Origin: UBA5177 sp002413265
GTDB taxonomy: Bacteria > Chloroflexota > UBA5177
DNA: 13,293 bases
Assembly: GCA_036752825.1 (NCBI GenBank)
Contig: DAIORV010000060.1
Location: forward strand, 1 to 13,293
Direction of reading: 5' to 3'
Positions 1 to 6,876 of the stretch are shown here, one piece after another. Both the position numbers and the translations under genes were made by a program. How positions within the stretch are numbered: position 1 is the first letter of the stretch; every line of letters starts with the position of its first letter. Under the pieces are notes generated by a model that was not told the origin of the DNA, ran no database searches, and saw only the letters and a program-made list of their open reading frames with translations.

Positions 1-1
1 G

Positions 2-1789
2 GTCCCAGGGTTGATCGGATCTGCACTTGGGCACGCGGACGAGTACGAGTCGAACCGATTGCTGCTCGTCGAGCGCAGCGGCGCACTCGAGGCTTTGACC
101 GAGAGCCAACGGCGCCTCGAGGAGAGCGAAGCGAGATATCGCGTGATGATAGAGAACGCTTCCGTGGGAGTCGCTCTCAGCAGTGTGGACGGGCACTACC
201 TGGAGGTAAATGCCGCCTACCAGGAGATGATCGGATACACGGCTGCGGAGCTGCGTGACATGACCTTCATGGATCTGACCCACCCCGACGACCTCGAGGC
301 CGATCTTGTTCTCTTCGCGGAGATCATTGCGGGCAAGCGCGATTCATATCAGATGGAGAAGCGCTACCTTCGCAAGGGCGGAGATGTGATCTGGGTTCGA
401 ATCAGTATCTCCGTGGTGCGCGACGCGGACGGCCAGGTTCTCTATGACCTTGGCGTGGTCGAAAACATCACATCTCGGAAGGAGGCTGAACAGGAACTTC
501 AGCGCCAGGCTCTCTACGACACGCTCACGGGACTCCCGAATCGGAGCCTGCTCGCCGATAGAGTTCAGCAAGCAATGCTCACAGCGCGCCGCGACGACGG
601 CACCTTCGCAGTCCTTTCCTGCGACATCGACAATTTCCGAACGGTAAACGACTCTTTCGGGCACGAGTTCGGCGATGCCGTTCTCATGCAAGCCGCCCAC
701 AGGCTACAGGCCGCGCTGCGCAAGACCGATACAGTCGCCCGGCTTGGAACAGTCGCCCGGCTTGGAGGCGACGAGTTTGCCGTTCTGCTGCCAGGGGCTG
801 CCGAAATGGGTGCGGTGTCGGCATCCGAGAAGATCGTGCAAGCGATGACTCGACCGTTTGAGGTTGGGGGTCAGGTCCTGGAGCTGGGCACTCACATCGG
901 GATTGTGCTGTACCCAGGGCATGGTCAGGATGTCGCGGGCCTTCTTCGGCGGGCCGACGTGGCGATGTACACGGCGCGGCAGCGGCATTTCGATTTTGTC
1001 ATGTATTCCAGTGAGCAAGAGGAGGCCGGCGGCGCCAGGCTGACTCTCGCAGCACAGCTCAGGCGCGGAATCGAGGCTGGAGAATTGGTGCTGCACTATC
1101 AGCCGCAAGTGAATTTGCAGACCGGTGAGGTGAGCGGCCTGGAAGCTCTCGTGCGGTGGCAACATCCGGAACGCGGTCTGGTGCAGCCGGATCAGTTCAT
1201 CGCCCTGGCAGAACAGTCGGGGCTTATTCGCGTTCTCACTCTCTGGGTGGTCCGTGAGGCTCTCAGGCAATGCAAGGTATGGCGAGATGACGGATGCGGA
1301 GTGCGAGTGACGATCAACCTTTCCCCGCATAGCCTCCGAGACGAGCACATCGCTTCAGAAATCCTAGACATAGTCCGTTCCTCCGGCGTTGAACCCTCGT
1401 TGTTTGGTATTGAGCTGACTGAGAGCGCGGTGATGGAAAACCGTGTTATGGCGCATCGACTACTCAGTCAACTGCGCGACGCGGGAGTCCGCGTATCCAT
1501 CGACGACTTCGGCACGGGATACTCTTCCCTCGCCTACTTGCGGCAGCTTCCTGCCGACGAGATTAAGATAGACGGCTCCTTCATCCGGGAAATTCAACCG
1601 GGAAGCGACGATCTGCACATCGTTCGAACGATCGTGGAGCTCGGGCACAGCCTCGGCCTACAGGTTGTCGCGGAGTGTGTAGAAACGGACGACATCGCCA
1701 AACTGCTCGCGGCGATGCACTGCGACTTCGCCCAGGGGTACTATAAGAGCCGTCCGAAACCGGCGACCGACATTCTAGCTTTGCTATGA
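2..1789 (+). CDS. PAS-GGDEF-EAL c-di-GMP signalling protein, 5' end outside window
   Basis: This is a composite diguanylate cyclase/phosphodiesterase that would make or break c-di-GMP in response to a PAS-sensed signal. The frame is open to the left edge, so the N-terminus is missing; the first possible start inside the window is a TTG at 11. Numbered from that TTG: a short coiled-coil-like stretch to about residue 37, a PAS/PAC domain at about 38-160, GGDEF at about 165-335, and EAL at about 345-592. The GGDEF signature is intact (252-256), as is the metal-binding Asp in SCDID. An RKTD I-site lies at 237-240. The EAL domain keeps its main marks: LEAL at 377-380, the Asn of TINLS, ELTES, DDFGTGYSSL from 498, EIKID, and VAECVE (Cys where Gly is usual). 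An 18-bp tandem duplication adds six residues between the I-site and GGDEF. The EAL half looks active; cyclase activity is doubtful because of the insertion. Confidence 0.95.
   Translation, partial: VPGLIGSALGHADEYESNRLLLVERSGALEALTESQRRLEESEARYRVMIENASVGVALSSVDGHYLEVNAAYQEMIGYTAAELRDMTFMDLTHPDDLEADLVLFAEIIAGKRDSYQMEKRYLRKGGDVIWVRISISVVRDADGQVLYDLGVVENITSRKEAEQELQRQALYDTLTGLPNRSLLADRVQQAMLTARRDDGTFAVLSCDIDNFRTVNDSFGHEFGDAVLMQAAHRLQAALRKTDTVARLGTVARLGGDEFAVLLPGAAEMGAVSASEKIVQAMTRPFEVGGQVLELGTHIGIVLYPGHGQDVAGLLRRADVAMYTARQRHFDFVMYSSEQEEAGGARLTLAAQLRRGIEAGELVLHYQPQVNLQTGEVSGLEALVRWQHPERGLVQPDQFIALAEQSGLIRVLTLWVVREALRQCKVWRDDGCGVRVTINLSPHSLRDEHIASEILDIVRSSGVEPSLFGIELTESAVMENRVMAHRLLSQLRDAGVRVSIDDFGTGYSSLAYLRQLPADEIKIDGSFIREIQPGSDDLHIVRTIVELGHSLGLQVVAECVETDDIAKLLAAMHCDFAQGYYKSRPKPATDILALL
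731..766 (+). repeat. Perfect 18-bp tandem duplication inside the GGDEF domain
   Basis: The 18-mer acagtcgcccggcttgga occurs at 731-748 and again, without a mismatch, at 749-766. It is in frame and repeats the six residues TVARLG, so the usual DTVARLGGDEF reads DTVARLG-TVARLGGDEF. Two identical copies with no silent differences point to a recent slippage event or an assembly error, not an old domain feature. Confidence 0.97.
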
Positions 1790-1946
1790 CTCGCGAGCGG
1801 CCGAACAGAAGTAGTCAACAAAGGGCAAAGAGTATCCCAAAGAGCTATGGACTTTCAGTCACTCTCAGGGTACGTTAAGCTCGTTGCAAACCGGCACATG
1901 TTCGGGGGGAGTTCCAAAGGAAATGGTCCAAGTACAGGACGCTGAA

Positions 1947-2114
1947 ATGGCCAGGGGTGGCACGTGGTCCGGCGTGGAGCGACGAAGCGTTGAAGACCGC
2001 CGCCTTGCCGAGGATCGGCGATCTTCCGGTCGTACAACCTGGCAACGACGGAGTGGACACGATCGTCGCGGCCACAAGCTTTACGCTCGGTCTCGTGCCG
2101 TTGCAACTGAGTAG
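1947..2114 (+). CDS. Small Arg-rich protein with repeated DRR motifs (hypothetical)
   Basis: A possible 55-residue protein of unknown function. The ATG at 1947 follows AGGA at 1936-1939 with a 7-nt gap, a fair ribosome-binding site; earlier in-frame starts are ATG 1923 and TTG 1884. The product repeats ERR, EDRR, EDRR, QRR and HDRR within about 35 residues. The repeats are kept at protein level but written with different codons (cgacga, cgccgc, cggcga, cgacgg, cgtcgc), which argues for selection on the peptide and against chance repeat DNA. Arg-rich (E/D)RR strings of this kind turn up, as I recall, in linkers and short proteins near c-di-GMP/PilZ proteins, but I would not assign a role. It lies 157 nt after the GGDEF-EAL gene and is convergent with the sortase. 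It may be non-coding. Confidence 0.4.
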   Translation: MARGGTWSGVERRSVEDRRLAEDRRSSGRTTWQRRSGHDRRGHKLYARSRAVATE

Positions 2115-2145
2115 TCTCGCCGTTCCACGGCCGTAGCGGCAGGGG

Positions 2146-2712
2146 TTAGCCCAACCGACCGTTCGACAGAAGCAGGCGCGAGTACACCACAAGCTTGTGG
2201 TCATATCCCGTGCCGTCCCTATGGAAATCGCCGGCGCAGGTCCCGAGCACCAGACCGCGCTGACCTTTCAAGGCGAAGAGCCACGGTTTCGGCAATGCCG
2301 TGTTGGCGTAATCATGCAACCAGATGACGCGAAATCTCAGAACGCGCTTGTCGGGATATGCGACCTCTATGGTGTCGCCTGCCCTCAATTCTTTCAAGTG
2401 GTAAAAGACCGCTGGGCAGCAGGTCGAGTCTAGATGGCCGAAGATCGCCGCATGTCCCGGCTCTCCAGGTCGCGGGCCTAGAAAGTGCCACGCGACATCC
2501 TGCCACCTGAATGGAGCGTGGAGCGCATTCTTGCCGTTGATCATGTTGATGTATTCGATCGGTGCAGCCACCCGCAGCTTCGGAATAATGAGCTGTACCG
2601 GCCAACCTGCAGGGACGTACTTCACCGAAATCGGCTGCGCTCGCACCATACTCGGCGTCAATAGAAAGCCCGCCACGATCAGAAAGAAAAGGCAGAGGCG
2701 CCTCGAAAACAT
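2146..2712 (-). CDS. Class F-like sortase, secreted or membrane-anchored
   Basis: Sortases are cysteine transpeptidases that join surface proteins to the envelope outside the cytoplasmic membrane. This 188-residue protein starts with a hydrophobic signal or anchor (about 5-22). The catalytic core runs from about residue 37 (VQLIIPKLRV, then apparent sortase strands) through FGHLDS with His93 to LVLGTCAGDF with Cys159. The short length and the FGHLDS/TCxG pattern fit class F. The catalytic Arg usually found just before the last strand is not evident: residues 171-173 are Asp-His-Lys, and the nearest Args are 165 and 179. The ATG at 2712 has a strong GGAG (2719-2722) with a 6-nt gap. No protein in the window has a clear LPxTG-type sorting signal followed by a membrane anchor, so the substrate is unknown. 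The gene stands alone, which is common for class F enzymes. Confidence 0.85.
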   Translation of the reverse strand: MFSRRLCLFFLIVAGFLLTPSMVRAQPISVKYVPAGWPVQLIIPKLRVAAPIEYINMINGKNALHAPFRWQDVAWHFLGPRPGEPGHAAIFGHLDSTCCPAVFYHLKELRAGDTIEVAYPDKRVLRFRVIWLHDYANTALPKPWLFALKGQRGLVLGTCAGDFHRDGTGYDHKLVVYSRLLLSNGRLG

Positions 2713-2744
2713 ATCTCACTCCGATAGGAATAATTGCGAGGCAC

Positions 2745-2753
2745 ATATTACCA
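2745..2753 (-). promoter_or_regulatory. Candidate extended -10 promoter of the sortase gene
   Basis: Read on the minus strand this is TGG-TAATAT, an extended -10 (TGn) with 4 of 6 matches to TATAAT. It lies 32 nt upstream of the sortase ATG, which leaves room for a leader carrying the GGAG site. No convincing -35 was found. Weak evidence. Confidence 0.3.
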
Positions 2754-2899
2754 GAGAAAATGGCCAAACGCTACCCCCAGTTCCTCGATTCAGTGAAGGC
2801 TAGGAGCTCCCATGATCTCGGACCACGCGGTCTCATAGCGGCGGTCGAGATTGTTTCCAGCGCGGTCAGGTTGTCCTAGCGCAAGGCTAGTTGCACCCA

Positions 2900-2905
2900 T
2901 ACAAT
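2900..2905 (+). promoter_or_regulatory. Candidate -10 box (TACAAT) for leaderless transcription of the EamA gene
   Basis: TACAAT matches TATAAT at 5 of 6 positions and ends 6 nt before the ATG at 2912. That gap would put the transcription start at or next to the A of the ATG. No Shine-Dalgarno sequence precedes this start. TTGTCC at 2871-2876 is too far (23 nt) to be a good -35. Confidence 0.4.
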
Positions 2906-2911
2906 CACCGG

Positions 2912-3751
2912 ATGATCTCGATCGCGGTAGGGCTCGCGTTGGCGGCAGCTGTGCTGCATGCGTGCTGGAACATATTGCTGAAGGAAGAGGGAGATCCACT
3001 TCTCCTGGCCGCCCGCGCGGTAGGAGTTTCAGCCGTCTTCGCGGCACCACTCGGACTTGCGGCTTGGCTCGTACTCGGTAGGCCAGGACTCGCTCTCGGC
3101 GCCTACCCTCTTGCGGGCGCATCCGGCCTTATCGAGGTCCTCTACTTCGTAGGGCTCAGTGCCGCGTACCGGCGAGGTGATATTTCTCTTGTCTACCCGA
3201 CTGCCAGAGGAGGGGCTGCAGCTCTCGCGGTGGTCGCCGGTATCGTGCTGCTTCGAGAGAGCCTGCACCCGGCGGAGCTAGTGGGAGTTGTTGTACTTGT
3301 GCTGGGGATGTGGCTGGTCCGGAGCCCATTGGGCTCAGGTCCAGCAATGCGGCCAGCTCTGCTCACAGCTGTTTGCATCGCAGCCTATACGACCCTCGAT
3401 CGTATAGGTGTTCGATTAGGCCCGGCCTGGCTGTATGGTTGGATCCTCTGGACCATCACAGCGGTGCTGCTCACGGGCTGGGTGCATATCGCAGCAAAGC
3501 CCGCCCGGTCCGAAGAAAGTCCCTCTATCGGCCGCGCTGCTGCCATTGGCGTACTGATGACAGTGGCATATCTTCTGGTGCTCTTGGCCCTGGCCGTAGC
3601 CCCGCTTACGATAGTTGCGCCTGTCAGAGAGTCGGCGGTGGTGGGCGTCGCCGCGTGGGGTGTCTGGCGGTTGGGAGAGCCGGGAGCGCGCGTCCGATTG
3701 GTCGGATCTCTGATAATTCTGGCCGGAATTACTGTCGTTGCCGTTACCTAG
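2912..3751 (+). CDS. EamA/DMT-family membrane transporter
   Basis: A 279-residue, strongly hydrophobic protein of the drug/metabolite transporter superfamily, which exports amino acids, metabolites or toxic compounds across the cytoplasmic membrane; the substrate cannot be told. The length and about ten predicted membrane segments in two EamA halves fit the family. The N-terminal helix with HACWNILLKE is a typical EamA start, and SAAYRRGDISLVYPTARG in the first half is a strong signature (small residues, then GDxSxVYPxxR). Positions with Gly/Ala-rich helices and the second-half ALAVAPLTIVAPVRES also fit. ATG 2912 is chosen because the family pattern begins there; an in-frame TTG at 2891 would add seven unlikely residues. 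No ribosome-binding site is visible, and a TACAAT box sits just upstream. It is divergent from the sortase and convergent with the HD gene, 27 nt apart. Confidence 0.92.
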   Translation: MISIAVGLALAAAVLHACWNILLKEEGDPLLLAARAVGVSAVFAAPLGLAAWLVLGRPGLALGAYPLAGASGLIEVLYFVGLSAAYRRGDISLVYPTARGGAAALAVVAGIVLLRESLHPAELVGVVVLVLGMWLVRSPLGSGPAMRPALLTAVCIAAYTTLDRIGVRLGPAWLYGWILWTITAVLLTGWVHIAAKPARSEESPSIGRAAAIGVLMTVAYLLVLLALAVAPLTIVAPVRESAVVGVAAWGVWRLGEPGARVRLVGSLIILAGITVVAVT

Positions 3752-3778
3752 TGGACCCGCGGCTCTACTTCAGAAAAC

Positions 3779-4657
3779 CTAGAGGCTGTATACCGGCAAG
3801 AGCCGCTTCTCGTTCTCGCCTTCGATCCGCGCCTCGACCTCGACGTAGGGCGCGATACTCGAGGATGCGATCTTCGGGCGTAAGAGCTCGTCGAGCTGAA
3901 ACAAGCCGGCAGAGTTGTTGAGCACAGCCTCTATTCGAACCGCTCGCGTCTCTCCTCGCCGGATGATTACGCGTTCCACAGCTGCAGCAGAAAGCGAATG
4001 GATGTTCACGGCTCCGGCCTCGAAAGGGATTCGAGAGCGGCCCTGGGTCATATCGAGTGCGTCTCCGACTTTCACCGCGCTAGCTTCGATCGTGTAGGTG
4101 CGCTCGTCGGAACGATGAGCGATCACGGCGTGAAGAGTTTCGCTGGTCACGATCGTGAGCTCCGGCTCCTCGTAAATCTGGGACAAGATACTTCGAGCCT
4201 TGGGCGCGCCCAGAATCAAGCTGTAGGTCTCGTGCTCGTGGCGGTGAATCGACATGCCCATGTCGTGCAAGGCCACTCCAAGAACCACAACTACTTCCGC
4301 GTCCTCGGGCTGAAGGCCGTAGTCTCGAACTATTGCCGGCTCGAGCCCGCTTCCCACCAGCAAACGGAGAAGCTTGAGGGCTATGTTGGCAACGATGCGG
4401 ATGTGCACCGGGCCGTGGTCGCTCATTCCCGAGCGATCGACTGCATTAATGTTGGCGCACCGCCATATCTGGTGGAGGCTGACGTCTTCGTTGATCGCGT
4501 CGACGAGCTTCTGCAGCTTGACGTTGTGGCGCGCCGGCACGTGGAAGAGCGGTCTCTGGTCCCGAACGCGATCTTCTTCCGGGGCCTCAGAGTATGAGAC
4601 AGAGCTGCCCTCGGCGACCACCGCGTCCGGGTCGTGCTCGACCGCCGCATTGTGCAT
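3779..4657 (-). CDS. HD-domain metal-dependent phosphohydrolase-like protein
   Basis: A 292-residue soluble protein of the HD superfamily, whose members hydrolyse phosphate bonds in nucleotides or related molecules using bound metal. The expected H...HD...D series is visible: SDHGPVHIRIV (His85 as first ligand, His81 nearby), ALHDMGMSIHRHEHE (His131-Asp132), ETLHAVIAH (His176/181), and VKVGDALDM (Asp199). A distinctive GRSRIPFEAG stretch and NIHSLSAAAVERV follow, then a C-terminal region with NNSAGLFQLDELLRPKI. This looks like a conserved HD subfamily, but I cannot name its substrate, and it is not HD-GYP. The first 45 residues are acidic and poorly structured. ATG 4657 is supported by AGGAG at 4664-4668 with a 6-nt gap. 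It stands alone and converges with the EamA gene. Confidence 0.85.
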   Translation of the reverse strand: MHNAAVEHDPDAVVAEGSSVSYSEAPEEDRVRDQRPLFHVPARHNVKLQKLVDAINEDVSLHQIWRCANINAVDRSGMSDHGPVHIRIVANIALKLLRLLVGSGLEPAIVRDYGLQPEDAEVVVVLGVALHDMGMSIHRHEHETYSLILGAPKARSILSQIYEEPELTIVTSETLHAVIAHRSDERTYTIEASAVKVGDALDMTQGRSRIPFEAGAVNIHSLSAAAVERVIIRRGETRAVRIEAVLNNSAGLFQLDELLRPKIASSSIAPYVEVEARIEGENEKRLLPVYSL

Positions 4658-4954
4658 TTCTCGCTCCTGGACCGTAAAAGCGGTTGCTATCCCATCCTAC
4701 GCGCACCTACCTCCGAGACTTGATCCAGTCAAGGGCCTTCGACATCAGTGGGCCGTCCGGGCGGAGGAATAGACGACGAGATCCCGCGCCTTAAAGCGAA
4801 AGCGGGAAGAGCGCCGCTACTGCCGCGCCCCTCCCGGGTTCCCTTCCCCACCAGCACGCCTACCCCATTCTGTGCCCATGCCTCAGCGCCTGCCAATGGG
4901 GCGAGCGACCTAATTTCCGTCTAGGGCCAGCCCTAATTGGGCTCCGGGCAGGCG
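4658..4954. other. Non-coding gap with two inverted repeats
   Basis: This 297-nt stretch lies upstream of the HD gene and downstream of the secreted caspase-like gene, both on the minus strand. No gene is supported. It holds two perfect inverted repeats: TCCCGC/GCGGGA (4782-4787/4802-4807, 14-nt loop) and CCCCATT/AATGGGG (4863-4869/4895-4901, 25-nt loop). A shorter AGCCC/GGGCT stem is at 4929-4943, close to the caspase-like stop. None has a T-run after it on either strand, so none is a classical intrinsic terminator. The region should contain the 3' end of one minus-strand transcript and the promoter of the HD gene, but I cannot place either. Confidence 0.35.
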
Positions 4955-6727
4955 TCAGGTCACTCGGATCTTGGTGCTGGTCCAGGCTGATTTACGGCTT
5001 CCGCTCAACCTTGCTCTCACGGTTAGCGACACGCCCGGTTTTCGAGACTCCTCAACCGTAAAGCGAAGGTGTGCCCATCCCCTCGGTCCGGTGTGCGCCG
5101 CGACGCTGTCTGAGCGCGATCTGAGCGGCCGAAGCTCCACCAGTATCTGTGATCTCGCCGACGAGTGGACCCAAGCAGTGAAGCGCTTGCCAAGTCCAAT
5201 GGCGGCAGGCTCGACTGATACGTCGATCCTGGCGAAGCCGATCAGGTAGCTTTCGGTCACCGAGGCCGTACCGACACCTTGCGGCTCCGAGACGGTCACC
5301 CGAGCGGAGCGTCCTCCGTGAGTTATCAAGCTGGCTGCCTGCCTAAAGTCAATGTGAGCCGCGCCTTGATCGTTCGTTGTCGTGCTTTGCCTCATCACGT
5401 TTCCATTTGGAAACGCAATCTGCACTGCAATATCAGTCGCCGGAGCCGCGTGTACGTCAAATGACTGATGCTGTCCCGGCTTGACTACCGGACTCAGGCC
5501 GGAGATGGTGAGGGGAATAGGCGTGGACGTCTCGGTGGCGGTCGGCACATTGGTAAAGGTCGGCGATGGCGTGGCGGTCGGAGTCATCGTCGAGGTGGCC
5601 GACGAAGTCGGAGTAGGGATGGGCGTATAGGTTGGGCTTGCGGTCGGCACCAGGGTGGGCGCCGGAGAGCCGGATGCCGCCGCTTGATTCAGGGTGATAG
5701 AGCCGTCTCCGACAAATCCTAGAGTCGCCGTCTGCCCGTTGTAGTGGCTGATGCCGTAGCCGCCGGCCTTCAGCGTCTGAATGGCACCTGACACGGTGGT
5801 TCCGTTCTGCATGACATTGAAGAATGCGGCCCCGGCGAGATAGTTGTCGCTGTTCGTCGAATCGTTGTCCCAGCTGACCATGACGCCCGCGCCCATGGCA
5901 CTCAGAGCGCTCCAAAAGTCTGTCGTCTGAAGTAGTGCGCAGCCATTGATGAAGATGATTGAGCTGCGGCGAAATGGGCCCTCATGAGCAGAGATGAAGC
6001 GAGACGTGATGCCGTAGTACTGGGCGCCGCTGCCGGCCACTCCAACGATCATTACACTGCCGTCCGCCAGATACGGCTGCACCGCGGGATCTCCGCCGGC
6101 GACCTCCCCGGTGGCTACAACTCCCATACCTGACTGCGTCACTCCTGAGTGCGTGTGCATATACACGACGGCGTACGAGGGCAGTGACAGCATGGCGGCC
6201 ACCGAGACTTGAGAGTCGATCGCCCGGTCGACGGTAAAGCCGGAGGCCTGCAGCGCGTTCACCTCCGGACTGCCGGCATCCGGGCCGAGGCTGAGCTCGG
6301 TTGCAAAGGGCTCGAGCACCGCGGCCCGGGCGCCAGCGACTTGCTGATCGCGCCGTAACAGGGTCTGCAATTGTGAGGCCGTGTGTCTCGAGCGTGGGCG
6401 AAGACCAATGCCGGTCGTGCGCGACATTTTCGGCAAAACCAACATCTCCCGCCCGTCCTTGAACACGACGTCGATGGTTGACCGGTCCTGGCCCAGGCGC
6501 ACCTTACGAACTCGAGAGGATTGGCGCAGCCGGCCGACGACGGCGCGACTCGATGCACTGCGCAGCCTGAGCGAGGAGGCGCGAAGCAGCGCCCGGTCCG
6601 CGACGCCGGCGCTTCGGGACACCTCCGCGAGGCGAGTTTGACTCCTCGAGGCAGCGTGTCCCGACAGGGGCCGCTGCAAGGTCGCGAGTGAGAGAAGGGC
6701 CAGGAGAACCAGGAAGCGTCGGGTCAT
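4955..6727 (-). CDS. Secreted multidomain protein with predicted caspase-like (C25/CHAT-type) peptidase domain
   Basis: A 590-residue exported protein. It has a signal peptide (about 1-26, cleavage near GHA-A), an Arg/Ser-rich N-terminal region to about 130, and a predicted alpha/beta domain at about 150-350. A PTS linker (353-406) and beta-rich C-terminal domains that look Ig- or CARDB-like (about 407-590) follow. The middle domain has the clan CD layout. Strand AVVYM leads into His191-Thr-His193-Ser-Gly, and strand SSIIFING leads into Cys263. Next come a helix and SAMGAGVMVSWDN, like the GA-x-V-W segment of CHAT and C25 proteins, and finally LGFVGDGSITL, like their terminal GDPxL strand. 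A secreted Cys protease role is therefore inferred; His193/Cys263 is the likely dyad. No sorting motif or C-terminal anchor is present. ATG 6727 has no clear ribosome-binding site but is well placed before the signal peptide. The exact substrate is unknown. Confidence 0.8.
   Translation of the reverse strand: MTRRFLVLLALLSLATLQRPLSGHAASRSQTRLAEVSRSAGVADRALLRASSLRLRSASSRAVVGRLRQSSRVRKVRLGQDRSTIDVVFKDGREMLVLPKMSRTTGIGLRPRSRHTASQLQTLLRRDQQVAGARAAVLEPFATELSLGPDAGSPEVNALQASGFTVDRAIDSQVSVAAMLSLPSYAVVYMHTHSGVTQSGMGVVATGEVAGGDPAVQPYLADGSVMIVGVAGSGAQYYGITSRFISAHEGPFRRSSIIFINGCALLQTTDFWSALSAMGAGVMVSWDNDSTNSDNYLAGAAFFNVMQNGTTVSGAIQTLKAGGYGISHYNGQTATLGFVGDGSITLNQAAASGSPAPTLVPTASPTYTPIPTPTSSATSTMTPTATPSPTFTNVPTATETSTPIPLTISGLSPVVKPGQHQSFDVHAAPATDIAVQIAFPNGNVMRQSTTTNDQGAAHIDFRQAASLITHGGRSARVTVSEPQGVGTASVTESYLIGFARIDVSVEPAAIGLGKRFTAWVHSSARSQILVELRPLRSRSDSVAAHTGPRGWAHLRFTVEESRKPGVSLTVRARLSGSRKSAWTSTKIRVT
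5510..5671 (-). other. Low-complexity Pro/Thr/Ser linker of the secreted protein
   Basis: Residues 353-406 are almost entirely Pro, Thr, Ser and Ala, with recurring PTAS, PTPT, PTAT and PSPT units. Such linkers separate domains of extracellular proteins and are often O-glycosylated. They are especially frequent in Chloroflexota secretomes, which is one reason for the taxonomic guess. Confidence 0.85.
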
Positions 6728-6860
6728 TTGACAGATGCCGATCCAGGGGTGATTGCGTGTCTAGAAGTCTACTTCACTGGCACACCGACCCGTCGGCGAC
6801 ACTCAGACACACAGGGAGGGAACTTCGTGGACAATGCGAGCCAGGATCGAAGAGAAGCTC

Positions 6861-6869
6861 TGGTATCCT
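6861..6869 (+). promoter_or_regulatory. Candidate extended -10 (TGG-TATCCT) for leaderless transcription of the GT51 gene
   Basis: TATCCT (4 of 6 matches to TATAAT) is preceded by TGG, giving an extended -10. It ends 7 nt before the ATG at 6877, so transcription would begin at or next to the start codon. No Shine-Dalgarno sequence precedes this ATG. The layout resembles that of the EamA gene. Confidence 0.35.
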
Positions 6870-6876
6870 GCTCCAC

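Noticed and set aside
704..1348. Minus-strand open frame of 214 codons
   Set aside because: It lies wholly inside the GGDEF-EAL gene, whose motifs fix the true frame; the product has no recognisable pattern.
1875..2204. Minus-strand open frame of 109 codons
   Set aside because: It overlaps both the sortase 3' end and the small Arg-rich ORF, has no visible domain and no good ribosome-binding site.
3998..4772. Plus-strand open frames (about 199 and 132 codons) opposite the HD gene
   Set aside because: They are antisense to a gene with clear metal-ligand motifs and a strong ribosome-binding site; the products are low-complexity Arg/Ser-rich.
5510..5671. Repeat-rich stretch as a CRISPR or tandem-repeat locus
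   Set aside because: The repeats are irregular codon-level PTxT units in frame within the secreted protein, explained as a Pro/Thr/Ser linker.
6728..6733. Perfect TTGACA as a -35 box for the GT51 gene
   Set aside because: No -10-like hexamer lies 16-18 nt downstream, and it touches the start codon of the divergent gene; probably chance.
6688..6876. 63-codon upstream extension of the GT51 frame
   Set aside because: It would overlap the start of the divergent secreted-protein gene and translates to Arg-rich sequence; the basic tail and anchor begin at ATG 6877.
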